The notes beneath the pieces are model-generated. The model worked only from the letters and a program-made list of their open reading frames with translations. It did not search any database and was not told the DNA's origin. Positions 13,748 to 23,015 of a DNA stretch of 64,000 bases are shown here, one piece after another (position 1 is the stretch's first letter; every line of letters begins with the position of its first letter). This DNA is from CAMPKL01 sp963817465 (GTDB lineage: Bacteria; Acidobacteriota; Terriglobia; Bryobacterales; UBA6623): NCBI GenBank assembly GCA_963817465.1, contig CAWFOP010000009.1:417441-481440 (forward strand). The letters are read 5' to 3'. Position numbers and translations under genes: made by a program.

Positions 13748-14917
13748 CTATCGCAACGCCAGGACGAAGTTTTTTCCGGGGAGCTGCTTCGCTGCGCCGA
13801 ACAATTCCAGCTCGCTGAGCGCGGCAAGCACCTCCGACGAGGACTCATCCTCGCACTTCCTGATGATCTCGTCTATGTGCAACGCCTCGTCGATCCGCAG
13901 CAGCGTCAGGATTTTGCTGCCGAGCGGATCCATCTTGGCGTCGAATAGCGACGCCTGCCGGGCGCTTTGTTCCGCGGCCGTTTCGCTCTCACGCCGCCCC
14001 CTGAGAGCCAGCGCTTCCCGCGCCGGCATGGGCAACTCTTCGAGGATATCCGCCGCTTCCTGGATCAGCTTAGCACCGTCCTTGATCAGCAGATTGGGGC
14101 CCCAACTGTGCCTGCTGGTGATATTGCCGGGCGTCGCCATCACTTCGCGGCCCTGTTCGAGAGCCAGCCGCGCCGTGATCAGCGAGCCGCTGTATTGCGC
14201 TCCTTCGATGACGACGACTCCGTAACTCATGCCGCTGATGATGCGATTGCGCAGCGGAAAGTTCTGCGGAAAGGGCGTCGTGCCCAGCGGGAATTCCGAC
14301 ACCACGAGGCCGTCTTGCGCGAGCTCGTCGTAGAGCTTGCGGTTCTCGCTGGGGTAGGGCTGGTCGACGCCCGTTCCCAACACCGCCACCGTCGCGCCGC
14401 CCGCCGCCAGCGCGCCGCGATGGGCCGCGGCGTCGATCCCGCGCGCCATGCCGCTGACTACCGTCAGGCCGATCGCTCCCATCTCCCGACCGAGCTTCTC
14501 GGCGACCGCCCGTCCGTATTGCGTCGGCCGCCGAGTCCCGACCACGGCGACCTGATGGCCGTCGAGCAACTCGGTATTGCCCCGGGCGTAGAGCAGCAGC
14601 GGCGGGTCGTAGATCTCCTTGAGCCGCTCGGGGTAGCGCGGATCCTGAAAGGGAATCACGGCGACGCCTGCGCCGTTCGCCTTGCGCAGCTCGTCGGCGG
14701 CGTCCTCGAACGCGATCCCGGCGTGAATCGATTCCGCCGTCGCCTTCGGCAAGCGCGGCACAGCGACGTGAATTTCGCTCAGAGACGCGTGGAACACTCG
14801 CTCGGGATGCCCGAAGATCTCGACGAGTCGGAGTGCATTCCGGGCTCCTAGCCCCGGAGTCAGGTGAAGGGCCAGCCAGTGAAGCTGCGCTTCCGGGCCG
14901 GCCGCATTGGCGATCAT
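13748..14917 (-). CDS. dprA: DNA-processing protein DprA
   Basis: Loads RecA on incoming single-stranded DNA during transformation. 389 residues: N-terminal SAM/HhH-like region (1-75), Rossmann-type DprA domain with VAVVGTRRPTQYGR near residue 125 and SGMARGIDAAAHRGAL near 158, plus the conserved TPFPQNFPLRNRIISG, and a C-terminal winged-helix domain (about 325-385). Immediately upstream of topA on the same strand, a pairing common in many bacteria. Start ATG 14917; there is no strong Shine-Dalgarno. It implies at least part of a natural-competence machinery elsewhere in the genome. Confidence 0.96.
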   Translation of the reverse strand: MIANAAGPEAQLHWLALHLTPGLGARNALRLVEIFGHPERVFHASLSEIHVAVPRLPKATAESIHAGIAFEDAADELRKANGAGVAVIPFQDPRYPERLKEIYDPPLLLYARGNTELLDGHQVAVVGTRRPTQYGRAVAEKLGREMGAIGLTVVSGMARGIDAAAHRGALAAGGATVAVLGTGVDQPYPSENRKLYDELAQDGLVVSEFPLGTTPFPQNFPLRNRIISGMSYGVVVIEGAQYSGSLITARLALEQGREVMATPGNITSRHSWGPNLLIKDGAKLIQEAADILEELPMPAREALALRGRRESETAAEQSARQASLFDAKMDPLGSKILTLLRIDEALHIDEIIRKCEDESSSEVLAALSELELFGAAKQLPGKNFVLALR

Positions 14918-15073
14918 CTAGCTGAACGAGACTCCGAGCTTACCACGACCTCCGTGAGGATTCGGACCGTGCCGTCGCTTTTCGTCGCCAGCCAGTTGTA
15001 ACGGCTTCGCTCGCAGCGGAATCATTCGCGTAGAGGGGATCCTCACAACACGCCAGAACGGCAATAACTTTCT

Positions 15074-15079
15074 TATAAT
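15074..15079 (+). promoter_or_regulatory. TATAAT -10 element upstream of small hypothetical gene
   Basis: A perfect TATAAT lies 14 bases before the ATG at 15094. No good -35 hexamer is seen at 17 +/- 1 bases. The short distance would give a very short or leaderless transcript. The 176-base gap between dprA and this gene is divergent. Confidence 0.35.
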
Positions 15080-15093
15080 CAACGAGTTGCCCC

Positions 15094-15489
15094 ATGAGAA
15101 CGACACATTCCCCCCGGATTCCGGCTTGCCGCGTTCTTTTCGAAGGAGCCCTTTTAGGCTCCGGCGCGTTCCGAAAAACACTGCGCCGCGCTTCCGCCTA
15201 CGCCGCGGCACATGATTGGGCGGTTTCGGCTGTTAGCGACCCCAGCGCTGACGGCATCGAGATTCGATTCGATCCTCGGTCCCAACCGATGCGACTGGTG
15301 TTCGACTCTAAATTTCGGGTCCGAGGTGAAGCGTGCCCGCGCGGGACCAGGTCTAGAGCCGAACTGCTGCATCTGTTTGATGTGCTGGATCCGTATTTCC
15401 GCCTGCTCGTGCTCGAAGAGCGCCGCGAGTCCAAACGCAACGGGGAGGTAGAAAGACGTCCCGCCGTCGGCAACATCTCGGCCGCCTAA
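15094..15489 (+). CDS. hypothetical protein, 131 aa
   Basis: I do not recognise a family. Start ATG 15094 follows a consensus -10 hexamer. The protein is basic and soluble, with a segment (residues 60-110: MRLVFDSKFRVRGEACPRG ... LLHLFDVLDPYFRLLVLEE) that looks like a folded alpha/beta domain, then a charged tail (RRESKRNGEVERR). No signal peptide or membrane helix. It ends 1 base before the stop of the convergent broken hydroxylase gene. An alternative on the opposite strand over the same bases has a less natural composition. Confidence is moderate that it is a gene. Confidence 0.45.
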   Translation: MRTTHSPRIPACRVLFEGALLGSGAFRKTLRRASAYAAAHDWAVSAVSDPSADGIEIRFDPRSQPMRLVFDSKFRVRGEACPRGTRSRAELLHLFDVLDPYFRLLVLEERRESKRNGEVERRPAVGNISAA

Positions 15490-15490
15490 G

Positions 15491-16285
15491 CTACTCGGCC
15501 GGGCGTTTGCCCAGCGGGAAGGCCATTTGTCCCCAAAACAGCTCCGGAACGTTTTCGCTTGGGGCGCCGAAAGCGTCCGGCGAGCGCCCGTCGGGCATGT
15601 AAACCGTTCCAAACAACAGATCCCAAGCGGGAAAGGGACCGGCGAAGTTTTTGCCCTGTGCCGCCGCATCCGCGCTGTGATGCCAGCGGTGGGACGCCGG
15701 GCCGGCGACCACGCGCCGCAGCGGTCCGAAGGTCCAGTTGACGTCGGCGTGAAGCAGAATGGCGTGAAACGTCAGGAACGGGATGGAGCAGACGATCGCC
15801 ATCGGGGTAACCCGATGAACACTAGCGGCACGGCCCGCAGCAGGCGCGAAACGCTGACGTTCACCGGGTGCAGCCGGACTGAGGAGAGCCAATCGACCTC
15901 CTCCGAGCTGTGATGGATCGCATGAAACGGCCACAGCCTGGCCGTGGAACAACGGGCGCCCAATAGCCGATGAAGTCGCCGATCACAATAACGGCGACGA
16001 TTGCACCCAGCCCAGCTGACGTCCGGCCCAGCCCCAGCCCGCAGCGACCGCCTCCTTTTCCAGGGAGCGCCCAGCTAGCAGCTAGAGCGGAACCAAGGCC
16101 AGCACCGCAATTCGACTGATCGCTGCGGTCGCAAGCGGCGTGAAAAACCAATAACAGACGTCGGTCCGAAACCCTTTGCGCAAACGCCGTTGCCCGCGCC
16201 CCGCGGGCCAGGAGACTCGAATCGCCCAAAACAGCAGTGTCAACAACAAGAACGCGCCGACAAGAGCGGCTACGCGGGGAAGCAC
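15491..16285 (-). pseudogene. sterol desaturase / fatty acid hydroxylase family protein, several frameshifts
   Basis: Joining three frames gives a recognisable integral-membrane di-iron hydroxylase of about 265 residues. The start is at 16285 with a hydrophobic N-terminus (VAALVGAFLLLTLLFWAIRV). Then come DFIGYW, the first histidine motif in FHAIHHSSEEVDWLSSVR, and the second in SHRWHHS, followed by the family-type ending NFAGPFPAWDLLFGTVYMP. The frame changes at about 16083, 16010, 15957 and 15808, i.e. four shifts in under 300 bases, several beside C/G runs. The His residues needed for iron binding are all still present, so base-calling error in a poorly covered patch is as likely as true decay. 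Confidence 0.7.
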
Positions 16286-16353
16286 GACGAACGTAGGAAT
16301 ACGACCCCTCCGCTTCCCCGGGTCCGTCGAAGATACACTTCAGGGATATCCGA

Positions 16354-17757
16354 ATGAGAACGCGAATCCTAGCCGGCCTGCTCCTGTGCATTGCGCTCTG
16401 CGCCCAGAACGCTTCGCTCTGCGCTCAGCAAACTCCGCTCGACATATACGTCGCAACCGACGATCCGGCCTATTCGTGGACCGAGAACAGCGCCTTCGCC
16501 GGAGACGGCTGGACGGCTCACGTTCTCGACATGACATCGCAGTCGTGGGTCACGCCGCAGCCGGCCGACCGCACCGAATGGCGGCATTGGCTAGTCGTCT
16601 ATCAGCCCAACGAGGTGAAGTCGGACGTCGGGCTCCTGTTCATCTCCGGCGGGGCGAACGACGACAAGGCGCCCGCCAAACCGAACGACAATCTGGTCAA
16701 GATGGCGACCACGACAGGCACGGTCACCGCCGAGCTGCGGATGGTCCCCAACCAGCCGCTGAGCTACGAGGACGATTCATTCGGGCCGCGCAAAGAGGAC
16801 GAAATCATCTCCTACGACTGGCGGCATTTCCTCGACGAGGGCGATCCGATATGGCTCACGCGCCTGCCGATGACCAAGGCCGCCGTGCGCGCAATGGACA
16901 CGATCACTGCGTTCGATCAACGCGTGCAGCGCTTTTACGTGATGGGCGCCTCCAAGCGCGGCTGGACGACCTGGACCACAGCCGCCGCCGATCATCGCGT
17001 CATCGGAATCTCGCCGATCGTGATCGATCTGCTCAACCTCAAGCCCTCGTTCATCCACCACTACCGCGCCTACGGCTCGTGGGCCCCGGCAGTCGGCGAC
17101 TACTATCGCGAAGGTGTCATGGACCGCATGGAAACTGCTGAATTTAAACGCCTTATCGATATCGTCGACCCGTACTCGTACCGCGACCGCTACACGCTGC
17201 CAAAGTTCATCGTCAACGCCGCGGGCGATCAATTCTTCCTCCCGGATTCGTCGCAGTTCTACTTCGACGATCTGCCCGGCGAGAAGTACCTGCGCTATAT
17301 TCCCAACACGGATCACTCCTTGCGCGGGACCGACGCCTTCGACAGCCTGACCGCGTTTTATCACGCTGTCTTAAACGGCGATGCGCGGCCGCGATTCGAT
17401 TGGCGCTTCGAGGCCGACGGCTCAATCGGAGTCACCGTCGACGACAAACCGACGGCGGTCAAGCTCTGGCAGGCTCACAATCCGCGCGACCGCGACTTTC
17501 GTCTGGAGGCGGTCGGACCGATCTATCAAAGCACGGACCTGACTCCCGATGCGGACGGCTCCTACACGGCGCGCGTCGAGCCTCCGGCGAGCGGTTTCAC
17601 GGCCTACTTCATCGAGCTGATCTTCCCGAGCGGCCTCGCGCAGCCGTTCAAGTTCACCACCGGCGTGCGCGTGACGCCGGACAAGTATCCCTACGCGGCG
17701 CCTATGCCGGGTAAGACGCGCCTCGGTCCAAACAAGCAGGCCGCCGCCCATCCCTGA
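16354..17757 (+). CDS. PhoPQ-activated pathogenicity-related (PqaA-like) secreted protein
   Basis: 467 residues with a signal peptide (LAGLLLCIALCAQNASLCAQQ). The body matches the PqaA/AprA alpha/beta-hydrolase-like family: an early YSWTENSAF and DMTSQSW region, the long LTRLPMTKAAVRAMDTI helix, a nucleophile elbow GASKRGW (Ser near residue 199), an acid in AAGDQFFLPDSS near 292 and a histidine in TDHSLRG near 320. The family was named from Salmonella, where it is PhoPQ-regulated. The substrate is unknown; a peptidase or esterase activity in the periplasm is a guess. It stands alone between a divergent broken gene and ligD. Confidence 0.85.
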   Translation: MRTRILAGLLLCIALCAQNASLCAQQTPLDIYVATDDPAYSWTENSAFAGDGWTAHVLDMTSQSWVTPQPADRTEWRHWLVVYQPNEVKSDVGLLFISGGANDDKAPAKPNDNLVKMATTTGTVTAELRMVPNQPLSYEDDSFGPRKEDEIISYDWRHFLDEGDPIWLTRLPMTKAAVRAMDTITAFDQRVQRFYVMGASKRGWTTWTTAAADHRVIGISPIVIDLLNLKPSFIHHYRAYGSWAPAVGDYYREGVMDRMETAEFKRLIDIVDPYSYRDRYTLPKFIVNAAGDQFFLPDSSQFYFDDLPGEKYLRYIPNTDHSLRGTDAFDSLTAFYHAVLNGDARPRFDWRFEADGSIGVTVDDKPTAVKLWQAHNPRDRDFRLEAVGPIYQSTDLTPDADGSYTARVEPPASGFTAYFIELIFPSGLAQPFKFTTGVRVTPDKYPYAAPMPGKTRLGPNKQAAAHP

Positions 17758-17836
17758 CCGCCCCAGCCCGGCGGGCCGGGCCCGCTTTGAGCCCGCCGAG
17801 CGCAACGGAATTTCCTCGACAGTCATCTATGGCTTG

Positions 17837-18730
17837 ATGAGCGCCGAGTCCGAAATCGCCGGAGTACGCCTGACCCACCCGGACAAGATCCTGTACCCCG
17901 ACCAAGGTGTCACGAAGCTCGAGCTCGCGCGGTACTACGAAGCCGTTGCCGGCCGTATCCTGCCGTTTGTCGCCGATCGGCCGCTTTCGATCGTGCGCTG
18001 CCCCGGCGGCCAAGGCGGCAAGTGCTTCTATCAAAAGCACATGACCGATTCTTTGCCGGACGAGCTCGATTCCGTCGAAATCCGGGAGCGCGACGGCCGC
18101 GCGCCCTACATCGTCGTCCGCAACCTTGCCGGCTTGATCGCGCTCGTCCAAATCGGCACGCTCGAAATCCACCCCTGGAGCTGCCGCACCGACGACGTCG
18201 AGAAGCCCGACATGATCGTGATGGACCTGGACCCCGCTCCGGACGTCGCCTGGTCCGAAGTCGTCAAAGGCGCCCGCGAGCTGCGCGACCGGTTCAATGA
18301 GCAGGGCCTTGAATCGTTCGTCCGCACCACGGGCGGCAAGGGCCTGCACGTGGTCTGCCCGGTCGAGCGCAGCACCGGTTGGGACGAGCTCAACGCCTTC
18401 GCCCGACGGGTTGCCGAGCGACTCGCCGAAACCCAACCCGAGCGGTACTTGACTCAAGCTGGAAAGGCGAAACGCAAAGGTAAGATCTTCGTCGATTACC
18501 TCCGCAACTCGCGCGGCGCGACGGCGATCGCGTCGTATTCGACGCGATCCCGGCGAGGCGCGACGGTCGCGACCCCCTTGCGCTGGGACGAGATCGGAAA
18601 CCTCGACGACGGCGCGGCCTACAACGTGAAGTCGGTTTTGCGACGCCTGCAGGCGCTCGAAGCCGACCCGTGGGACGGCTTCTTCGAGACCCGGCAATCG
18701 ATCGGCGAAGCCGGGGCGCGGTCGAGTTAG
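17837..18730 (+). CDS. stand-alone LigD polymerase/primase domain (NHEJ-type)
   Basis: 297 residues from ATG 17837 (a TTG sits one codon earlier). It matches the archaeo-eukaryotic primase-like polymerase domain of LigD: start VRLTHPDKILYP, FYQKH near 66, the metal-binding MDLDPAP (D130/D132), the nucleotide-binding TTGGKGLHVV (H171) and the late VDYLRNSRGATAIASYS. No ligase or 3'-phosphoesterase domain is attached, so it is either a split LigD component or an independent polymerase filling gaps at double-strand breaks or acting on ribonucleotides. Ku and an ATP-dependent ligase are not in the window. The next gene, a cardiolipin synthase, begins 23 bases after the stop. Confidence 0.88.
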   Translation: MSAESEIAGVRLTHPDKILYPDQGVTKLELARYYEAVAGRILPFVADRPLSIVRCPGGQGGKCFYQKHMTDSLPDELDSVEIRERDGRAPYIVVRNLAGLIALVQIGTLEIHPWSCRTDDVEKPDMIVMDLDPAPDVAWSEVVKGARELRDRFNEQGLESFVRTTGGKGLHVVCPVERSTGWDELNAFARRVAERLAETQPERYLTQAGKAKRKGKIFVDYLRNSRGATAIASYSTRSRRGATVATPLRWDEIGNLDDGAAYNVKSVLRRLQALEADPWDGFFETRQSIGEAGARSS

Positions 18731-18753
18731 TCCGGCGTTACACTTCGAAGGCT

Positions 18754-20202
18754 GTGTTCGACGGTATCCCCTGGCTCGCGTGGTTGGCCTATGTAACGCC
18801 CTTCGTTTATCTGTTGGGCGCGTTCGCGGCGGTCGACTCGCTGCTGCAAACCCGCACCCCCCAAGGGACGGTCGCCTGGGTGCTGGCCCTGCTGCTTCTC
18901 CCCTATGTATCGCTGCCCCTCTACCTCGTCTTCGGACGTAACAAGTTCAACGGTTATGTCGAGGCGCGTCGCGCCGGAAATCGCGCCATTCAACACGTCG
19001 CTCACGACCTTCGGGCGCGACTCGAGCCGTTTCACGTTGCGCCGCCGGAGATTCGCGAGCCCGGCGACCTGCTGGCCGTTGAACGTCTGGTGCATCTGCC
19101 GATGACCCGCGGCAACCACGTCGAGCTGCTGATCAACGGCGACAAGACCTTCGAAGCCATGTTGGACGAGATCAGCCGCGCCGAACGATACCTGCTGTTG
19201 CAGTACTACATCCTGCGCGACGACGAGATCGGCCGGCGCGTCCGCGACGCTCTGATCGAGCGGGCCCGGGCGGGCGTAGCGGTGCGGGTGCTCTACGACG
19301 AGATCGGATCGCACGAGCTGCCCGATCGCTATGTCGAGCAGCTCAGGGCGGCGGGCGTTATCGTCAGCGGCTTCAGAACGACTCGCGGCATCTGGAACCG
19401 CTTCCAGCTCAACTTTCGCAACCACCGCAAAATCTTCATTCGCGACGGTCGGATCGCGATCGTCGGCGGCATGAACATCGGTGATGAATATTGCGGCAAG
19501 CACCCTCGGCTGACGCCGTGGCGCGACACCAACGTATGGATCGAAGGCCCGGCGGTGCAGTGCGTGCAGCTCGCCTTCGTCGAGGACTGGTTCTGGGCGA
19601 CCGACGAATCGCCGGATCTCGACTGGGAGCCGCAACCGTCGCCGAGAGCGAATCTGCCCGTACTCATCTTGCCGACCGGCCCGACCGATCTGCTCGAAAC
19701 GTGCAGCCTGTTGTTCACCCACGCCATCCACTCCGCGCGCGAACGCGTCTGGATCGCCTCACCTTACTTTGTGCCCGACGCGCGCGTTATCGGCGCGCTC
19801 CAACTCGCCGCGCTACGCGGCGTCGATACGCGCGTGATCGTCTCCGGCAAGCTGAATGATGCGCGCGTCGCCGAGCTCGCGGCGCTTCCCGTTCTTGCTG
19901 AAGTGGCCCAAGCCGGCGTGCGTGTGTACCGCTACGAGTGCGGATGCCTTCACGAGAAGGTCTTCTTGATCGACCAGGTGGGCTCGGCCGTGGGCACCGC
20001 AAATCTCGACAACCGCTCGGAACGCTTGAACTTCGAGATCACCGCGCTGGTCGCCGACGGAGAATTCGCCGCGAAAACCGCCGCAATGCTCGAGCGAGAC
20101 ATGTCGGACTCGCGCGAAAAGACGCTAGAGGAACTGCGCGACGTGAAGCTGGTCGTCCATATCCTGTCGCGAGGAGCGCGCCTGCTGTCGCCGATCCTGT
20201 GA
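18754..20202 (+). CDS. cls: cardiolipin synthase (phospholipase D family)
   Basis: Makes cardiolipin from two phosphatidylglycerols at the inner membrane. I choose GTG 18754, which gives 482 residues beginning with two membrane helices (LAWLAYVTPFVYLLGAFAAV, WVLALLLLPYVSLPLYLVF), as in bacterial ClsA; a longer frame to 18670 would overlap ligD and add charged residues before them. Two HKD motifs are present: NHRKIFIRDGRIAIVGGMN (H224/K226/D231) and LHEKVFLIDQVGSAVGTANLD (H400/K402/D407). It probably shares a transcript with the upstream ligD-type gene. Confidence 0.93.
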   Translation: MFDGIPWLAWLAYVTPFVYLLGAFAAVDSLLQTRTPQGTVAWVLALLLLPYVSLPLYLVFGRNKFNGYVEARRAGNRAIQHVAHDLRARLEPFHVAPPEIREPGDLLAVERLVHLPMTRGNHVELLINGDKTFEAMLDEISRAERYLLLQYYILRDDEIGRRVRDALIERARAGVAVRVLYDEIGSHELPDRYVEQLRAAGVIVSGFRTTRGIWNRFQLNFRNHRKIFIRDGRIAIVGGMNIGDEYCGKHPRLTPWRDTNVWIEGPAVQCVQLAFVEDWFWATDESPDLDWEPQPSPRANLPVLILPTGPTDLLETCSLLFTHAIHSARERVWIASPYFVPDARVIGALQLAALRGVDTRVIVSGKLNDARVAELAALPVLAEVAQAGVRVYRYECGCLHEKVFLIDQVGSAVGTANLDNRSERLNFEITALVADGEFAAKTAAMLERDMSDSREKTLEELRDVKLVVHILSRGARLLSPIL

Positions 20203-20227
20203 AAGGCGCAGTCGTTTGGACGCCCGC

Positions 20228-20836
20228 TCAGTGCTGCGGCGCCTCGTCGCCCCAAAGCTTCTCGAGGCGAGCGTCGCGACCGCAGCTCCAGCGATAGAGT
20301 TTGTACCGCACCGGGTTCTTCTCGTAATAATCCTGGTGATATTCTTCCGCCGGATAGAATGGGCCGGCGTCGAGAATCTGCGTCTCGATCTCGCCGTTGA
20401 GCTTGCCCGAAGCCTTGAGCGCGGCTTGCGACGCCGCGGCGGCGGCGCGCTGCCGCTCATCGAGGACGAAAATCGCCGACGTGTACTGCGAACCTTTGTC
20501 GCAGAACTGCCCGCGACCGTCCAGCGGATCGATGTTGTGCCAGAAAACATCGAGCAGTTGCTCATAGCTGACGCGCGACGGGTCGTACTCCACCTTTACG
20601 GATTCGCGGTGTCCGGTGCCGCCGGCGGAGACCTCTTCATACGTCGGGTCGGCGACGCGCCCGCCGGTATACCCCGATGTCGTCGAGAGTACGCCGTCGA
20701 CCTTGTCGAAGGCCGCCTCCATGCACCAGAAGCAGCCGCCGGCAAAGATCGCGGCGGCCTTGTCGCCCTGAGCGGCTCGCACGTTGATCGCGCCGAACAA
20801 AAGCGCTACCGTCAGCAACGAAATCAGTTTTGTCAT
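20228..20836 (-). CDS. msrA: peptide methionine sulfoxide reductase MsrA, exported
   Basis: Reduces methionine-S-sulfoxide in proteins. ATG 20836 gives 202 residues with a signal peptide (LISLLTVALLFGAINVRAAQ), so this copy acts in the periplasm. The catalytic motif GCFWCMEAAF is at about residue 34 (nucleophile C35), followed by the usual GGTGHRESVKVEYDP and FCDKGSQYTSAIF; further cysteine in WSCGRD may resolve the disulfide. It is convergent with cls (25 bases between stops). Confidence 0.95.
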   Translation of the reverse strand: MTKLISLLTVALLFGAINVRAAQGDKAAAIFAGGCFWCMEAAFDKVDGVLSTTSGYTGGRVADPTYEEVSAGGTGHRESVKVEYDPSRVSYEQLLDVFWHNIDPLDGRGQFCDKGSQYTSAIFVLDERQRAAAAASQAALKASGKLNGEIETQILDAGPFYPAEEYHQDYYEKNPVRYKLYRWSCGRDARLEKLWGDEAPQH

Positions 20837-20881
20837 CAATGGGTCCCTACCTTTTGCTATTCGGTAGACGCGGCGGGGCGG

Positions 20882-22249
20882 TTACGCGCTACTATCGAGA
20901 TAGCGCGCGGCGAACTTCAAGAATGTAGGCCAGTTCGGGCGGTCGGTGTGTCCCTCCGCGTGCTGCCGAAAGGCGATGTCGCCGTCCATCAATCCATGTT
21001 CGAGAGGGGGAAACTGATCCGTCCCCATGCCCTTCTTGCCCAGCAGCTCGTACACCGCCTGCGCACCGGCCGCCGCCAGGAACATTCCCTTCGGATCGAC
21101 CCACAAATCGCCCTCGTTGCCGCCGCTGATGAACACCGGCCGCGGCGCACAAAGGGCCACCAGCTCGTGGGCGTCGACCGGCAGGTCGTCCCAGGAAAGC
21201 GGACCGGCGTACTTGAGGAAGTTGTTCGCCATCCAGTGGTATTCGCTCGGGGCGGTGACGTTTTCCACCAGCTCGCCGTAGCGGCGCCGGTACAGAGAAG
21301 CGCCGCCTTCGCCGGACGAGCTGACGTAAGCGATCGCGAAGCGCTCGTCGTAGGCCATCGCCGCGAGCGTCGCCTTGCCCCAGCGCGAATGTCCCTCGAG
21401 CCCGACCTTCGTCGCATCGACGGCGTCGTCGGTCTCGAAGTAGTCGAGCGCCCGGCTTGCCCCCCAAGCCCAGGCGCGCAGCGCACCCCAGTCGTCGAGG
21501 CTGCGGGGCTGACCCTTATTCACCAGGCCGATGATGCCCTGCGTCAGGCCGGCGCCGTTGTCGTCTTGGATGGTCGCGGTCTTGATCTGGGCGTAGCCCC
21601 AACCGCGCGCCAGCACCTGCTCTTGCCAGCTCGGGCCGGCGGGAGGGGGGCGGTTGAAGCGGAACGGCCGGCCGCTGGTGAATTGCATGATCAGCGGAAC
21701 GGGCCCGGTCGCCTTGGCAGGAGTGCTCAGCGTGACTTCGATATTCACTTCAATGAGCGGATAGGCGGCGTTGTCCACATGGCCCACGAGGTTCTTCGTG
21801 ACGATCGGCGTCTCGCCATTCATCTCTTCTTCGACTGAGGCGACCTCCCAACGAACCGGCGGCACGTTGGCCGGCACGCGGCCGTAAAGCTCCCGATCGA
21901 ACTTCTCAAACAGCTCAGCGCGCCGCACGTTGCGCCAAACCTCGGCGCTCGTCACACGCTCGCCGCTGTTGAGTTGCAGCGGGTCGGGCAGGTCCGGATA
22001 AAGGGTCGCCTTCGATTCATCGTAGTTGGCCGCATTGTCGGCGTTCGCGTCTCGGCCGTTGGCGCCGCGGCGCAGCGAGGCGATTCTTAGCTCGGCCATG
22101 ACGCGCGCGTGGTCCTGCTCGGTCGTCATTTCGATCGGCGGAGGCTGGGATGCCGCCGAGGTTCCGGCGGATCCGCGAGATTGGGCGAACAGGTCCGCGG
22201 CGAAAAGAGCGCACGCGGCGGCCGCCGCGAGGCAAGTCCGTGTCAACAC
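20882..22249 (-). CDS. secreted CE15-like glucuronoyl esterase / acetyl xylan esterase
   Basis: 455 residues with an N-terminal signal sequence (TCLAAAAACALFAADLFAQS). The alpha/beta-hydrolase core resembles bacterial carbohydrate esterase family 15: GWGYAQI (oxyanion region), ALDYFETDDAVDATKVGLEGHSRWGKATL with the nucleophile in GHSRWGK (Ser about 287), and the final HG of PLEHGLMDGDIAF (residue about 415) as catalytic histidine. CE15 enzymes cut the ester between lignin and glucuronoxylan, so plant-polymer degradation is the likely role; specificity is not shown by sequence. The apparent start is GTG 22249. Confidence 0.83.
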   Translation of the reverse strand: MLTRTCLAAAAACALFAADLFAQSRGSAGTSAASQPPPIEMTTEQDHARVMAELRIASLRRGANGRDANADNAANYDESKATLYPDLPDPLQLNSGERVTSAEVWRNVRRAELFEKFDRELYGRVPANVPPVRWEVASVEEEMNGETPIVTKNLVGHVDNAAYPLIEVNIEVTLSTPAKATGPVPLIMQFTSGRPFRFNRPPPAGPSWQEQVLARGWGYAQIKTATIQDDNGAGLTQGIIGLVNKGQPRSLDDWGALRAWAWGASRALDYFETDDAVDATKVGLEGHSRWGKATLAAMAYDERFAIAYVSSSGEGGASLYRRRYGELVENVTAPSEYHWMANNFLKYAGPLSWDDLPVDAHELVALCAPRPVFISGGNEGDLWVDPKGMFLAAAGAQAVYELLGKKGMGTDQFPPLEHGLMDGDIAFRQHAEGHTDRPNWPTFLKFAARYLDSSA

Positions 22250-22283
22250 GGCGCGTATCGTAGCAGCCTCGGCGTAGGAACGC

Positions 22284-22967
22284 TCAGCCCGCCAGGCGGC
22301 GCTTGCACTCGTCCAGCATGTCTTGGGTGCGGCTGGCGCCGACGCGCGTCACGCCCAGCGCGCGCACTTCGAGCAGTTTGTCCAGGTCACGAACGCCGCC
22401 CGCCGCCTTCACCTGAACCGGCCTGGGCGAGTGCTCGATCATCAGCTTCAGATCTTCGATCGTCGCGCCGCCGCTGCCGTAGCCGGTCGAAGTCTTGACC
22501 CAATCCGCGCCAAGCTCAGCGCAAACTTCGCATAGCGTGATCTTGTGGTGATTTTCGAGATAGCAGTTCTCGAAGATCACTTTGACCTTCTGGCGGGCCT
22601 CGTGCGCAGGCTCGATGACCGCCTGGATGTCGTCGCGCACATAGTCCCAATCCCCGCTCAAGACCTTCGAGATATTGACGACCATGTCGAGCTCCTCGCA
22701 GCCGTCGGCCAACGCCTGCTCCGCCTCGGCGGCCTTGATGGCCGTGGTGTGTCCGCCGTGCGGAAAGCCGATCGTCGTCGACGCTTTCACCGTCGAGCCG
22801 TCGAGCAATTCCGCGCAGCGGCTTAGGTAATAAGGCAAAATGCACACGCTCGCCACGTCATACTCGACGGCCAGTCGGCAACCGGCTTCGAGCTGCGGCG
22901 CGGTCAGCGTGGGATTGAGCAGGGAATGATCGATCATCTTGGCGATGTCGTCGTAGGTGTAGTCCAT
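22284..22967 (-). CDS. deoC: deoxyribose-phosphate aldolase
   Basis: Cleaves 2-deoxyribose-5-phosphate to glyceraldehyde-3-phosphate and acetaldehyde. 227 residues, a TIM barrel: IDHSLLNPTLT at the start, TTIGFPHGGHTTAIKAAEAEQA, the Asp in EELDMVVNI, the Schiff-base lysine in ADWVKTSTGYGSGGAT, and the second essential lysine in VQVKAAGGVRDLDKLL. Length is normal. It follows a sugar isomerase/epimerase gene by 48 bases on the same strand, suggesting a small sugar catabolic operon. Confidence 0.95.
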   Translation of the reverse strand: MDYTYDDIAKMIDHSLLNPTLTAPQLEAGCRLAVEYDVASVCILPYYLSRCAELLDGSTVKASTTIGFPHGGHTTAIKAAEAEQALADGCEELDMVVNISKVLSGDWDYVRDDIQAVIEPAHEARQKVKVIFENCYLENHHKITLCEVCAELGADWVKTSTGYGSGGATIEDLKLMIEHSPRPVQVKAAGGVRDLDKLLEVRALGVTRVGASRTQDMLDECKRRLAG

Positions 22968-23015
22968 ATTGCGGTCTCGTTGTTTTCAGTCGGGCGACGC
23001 TCGCGAAGGCTTCGC

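Noticed and set aside
17766..17781. Terminator after the PqaA-like gene (GCCCGGC/GCCGGGC)
   Set aside because: The loop would be only 2-4 bases and no T-tract follows.
20216..21838. 540-codon open frame opposite msrA and the CE15-like esterase
   Set aside because: It spans two well-supported genes in antisense; composition is that of a GC-rich shadow frame.
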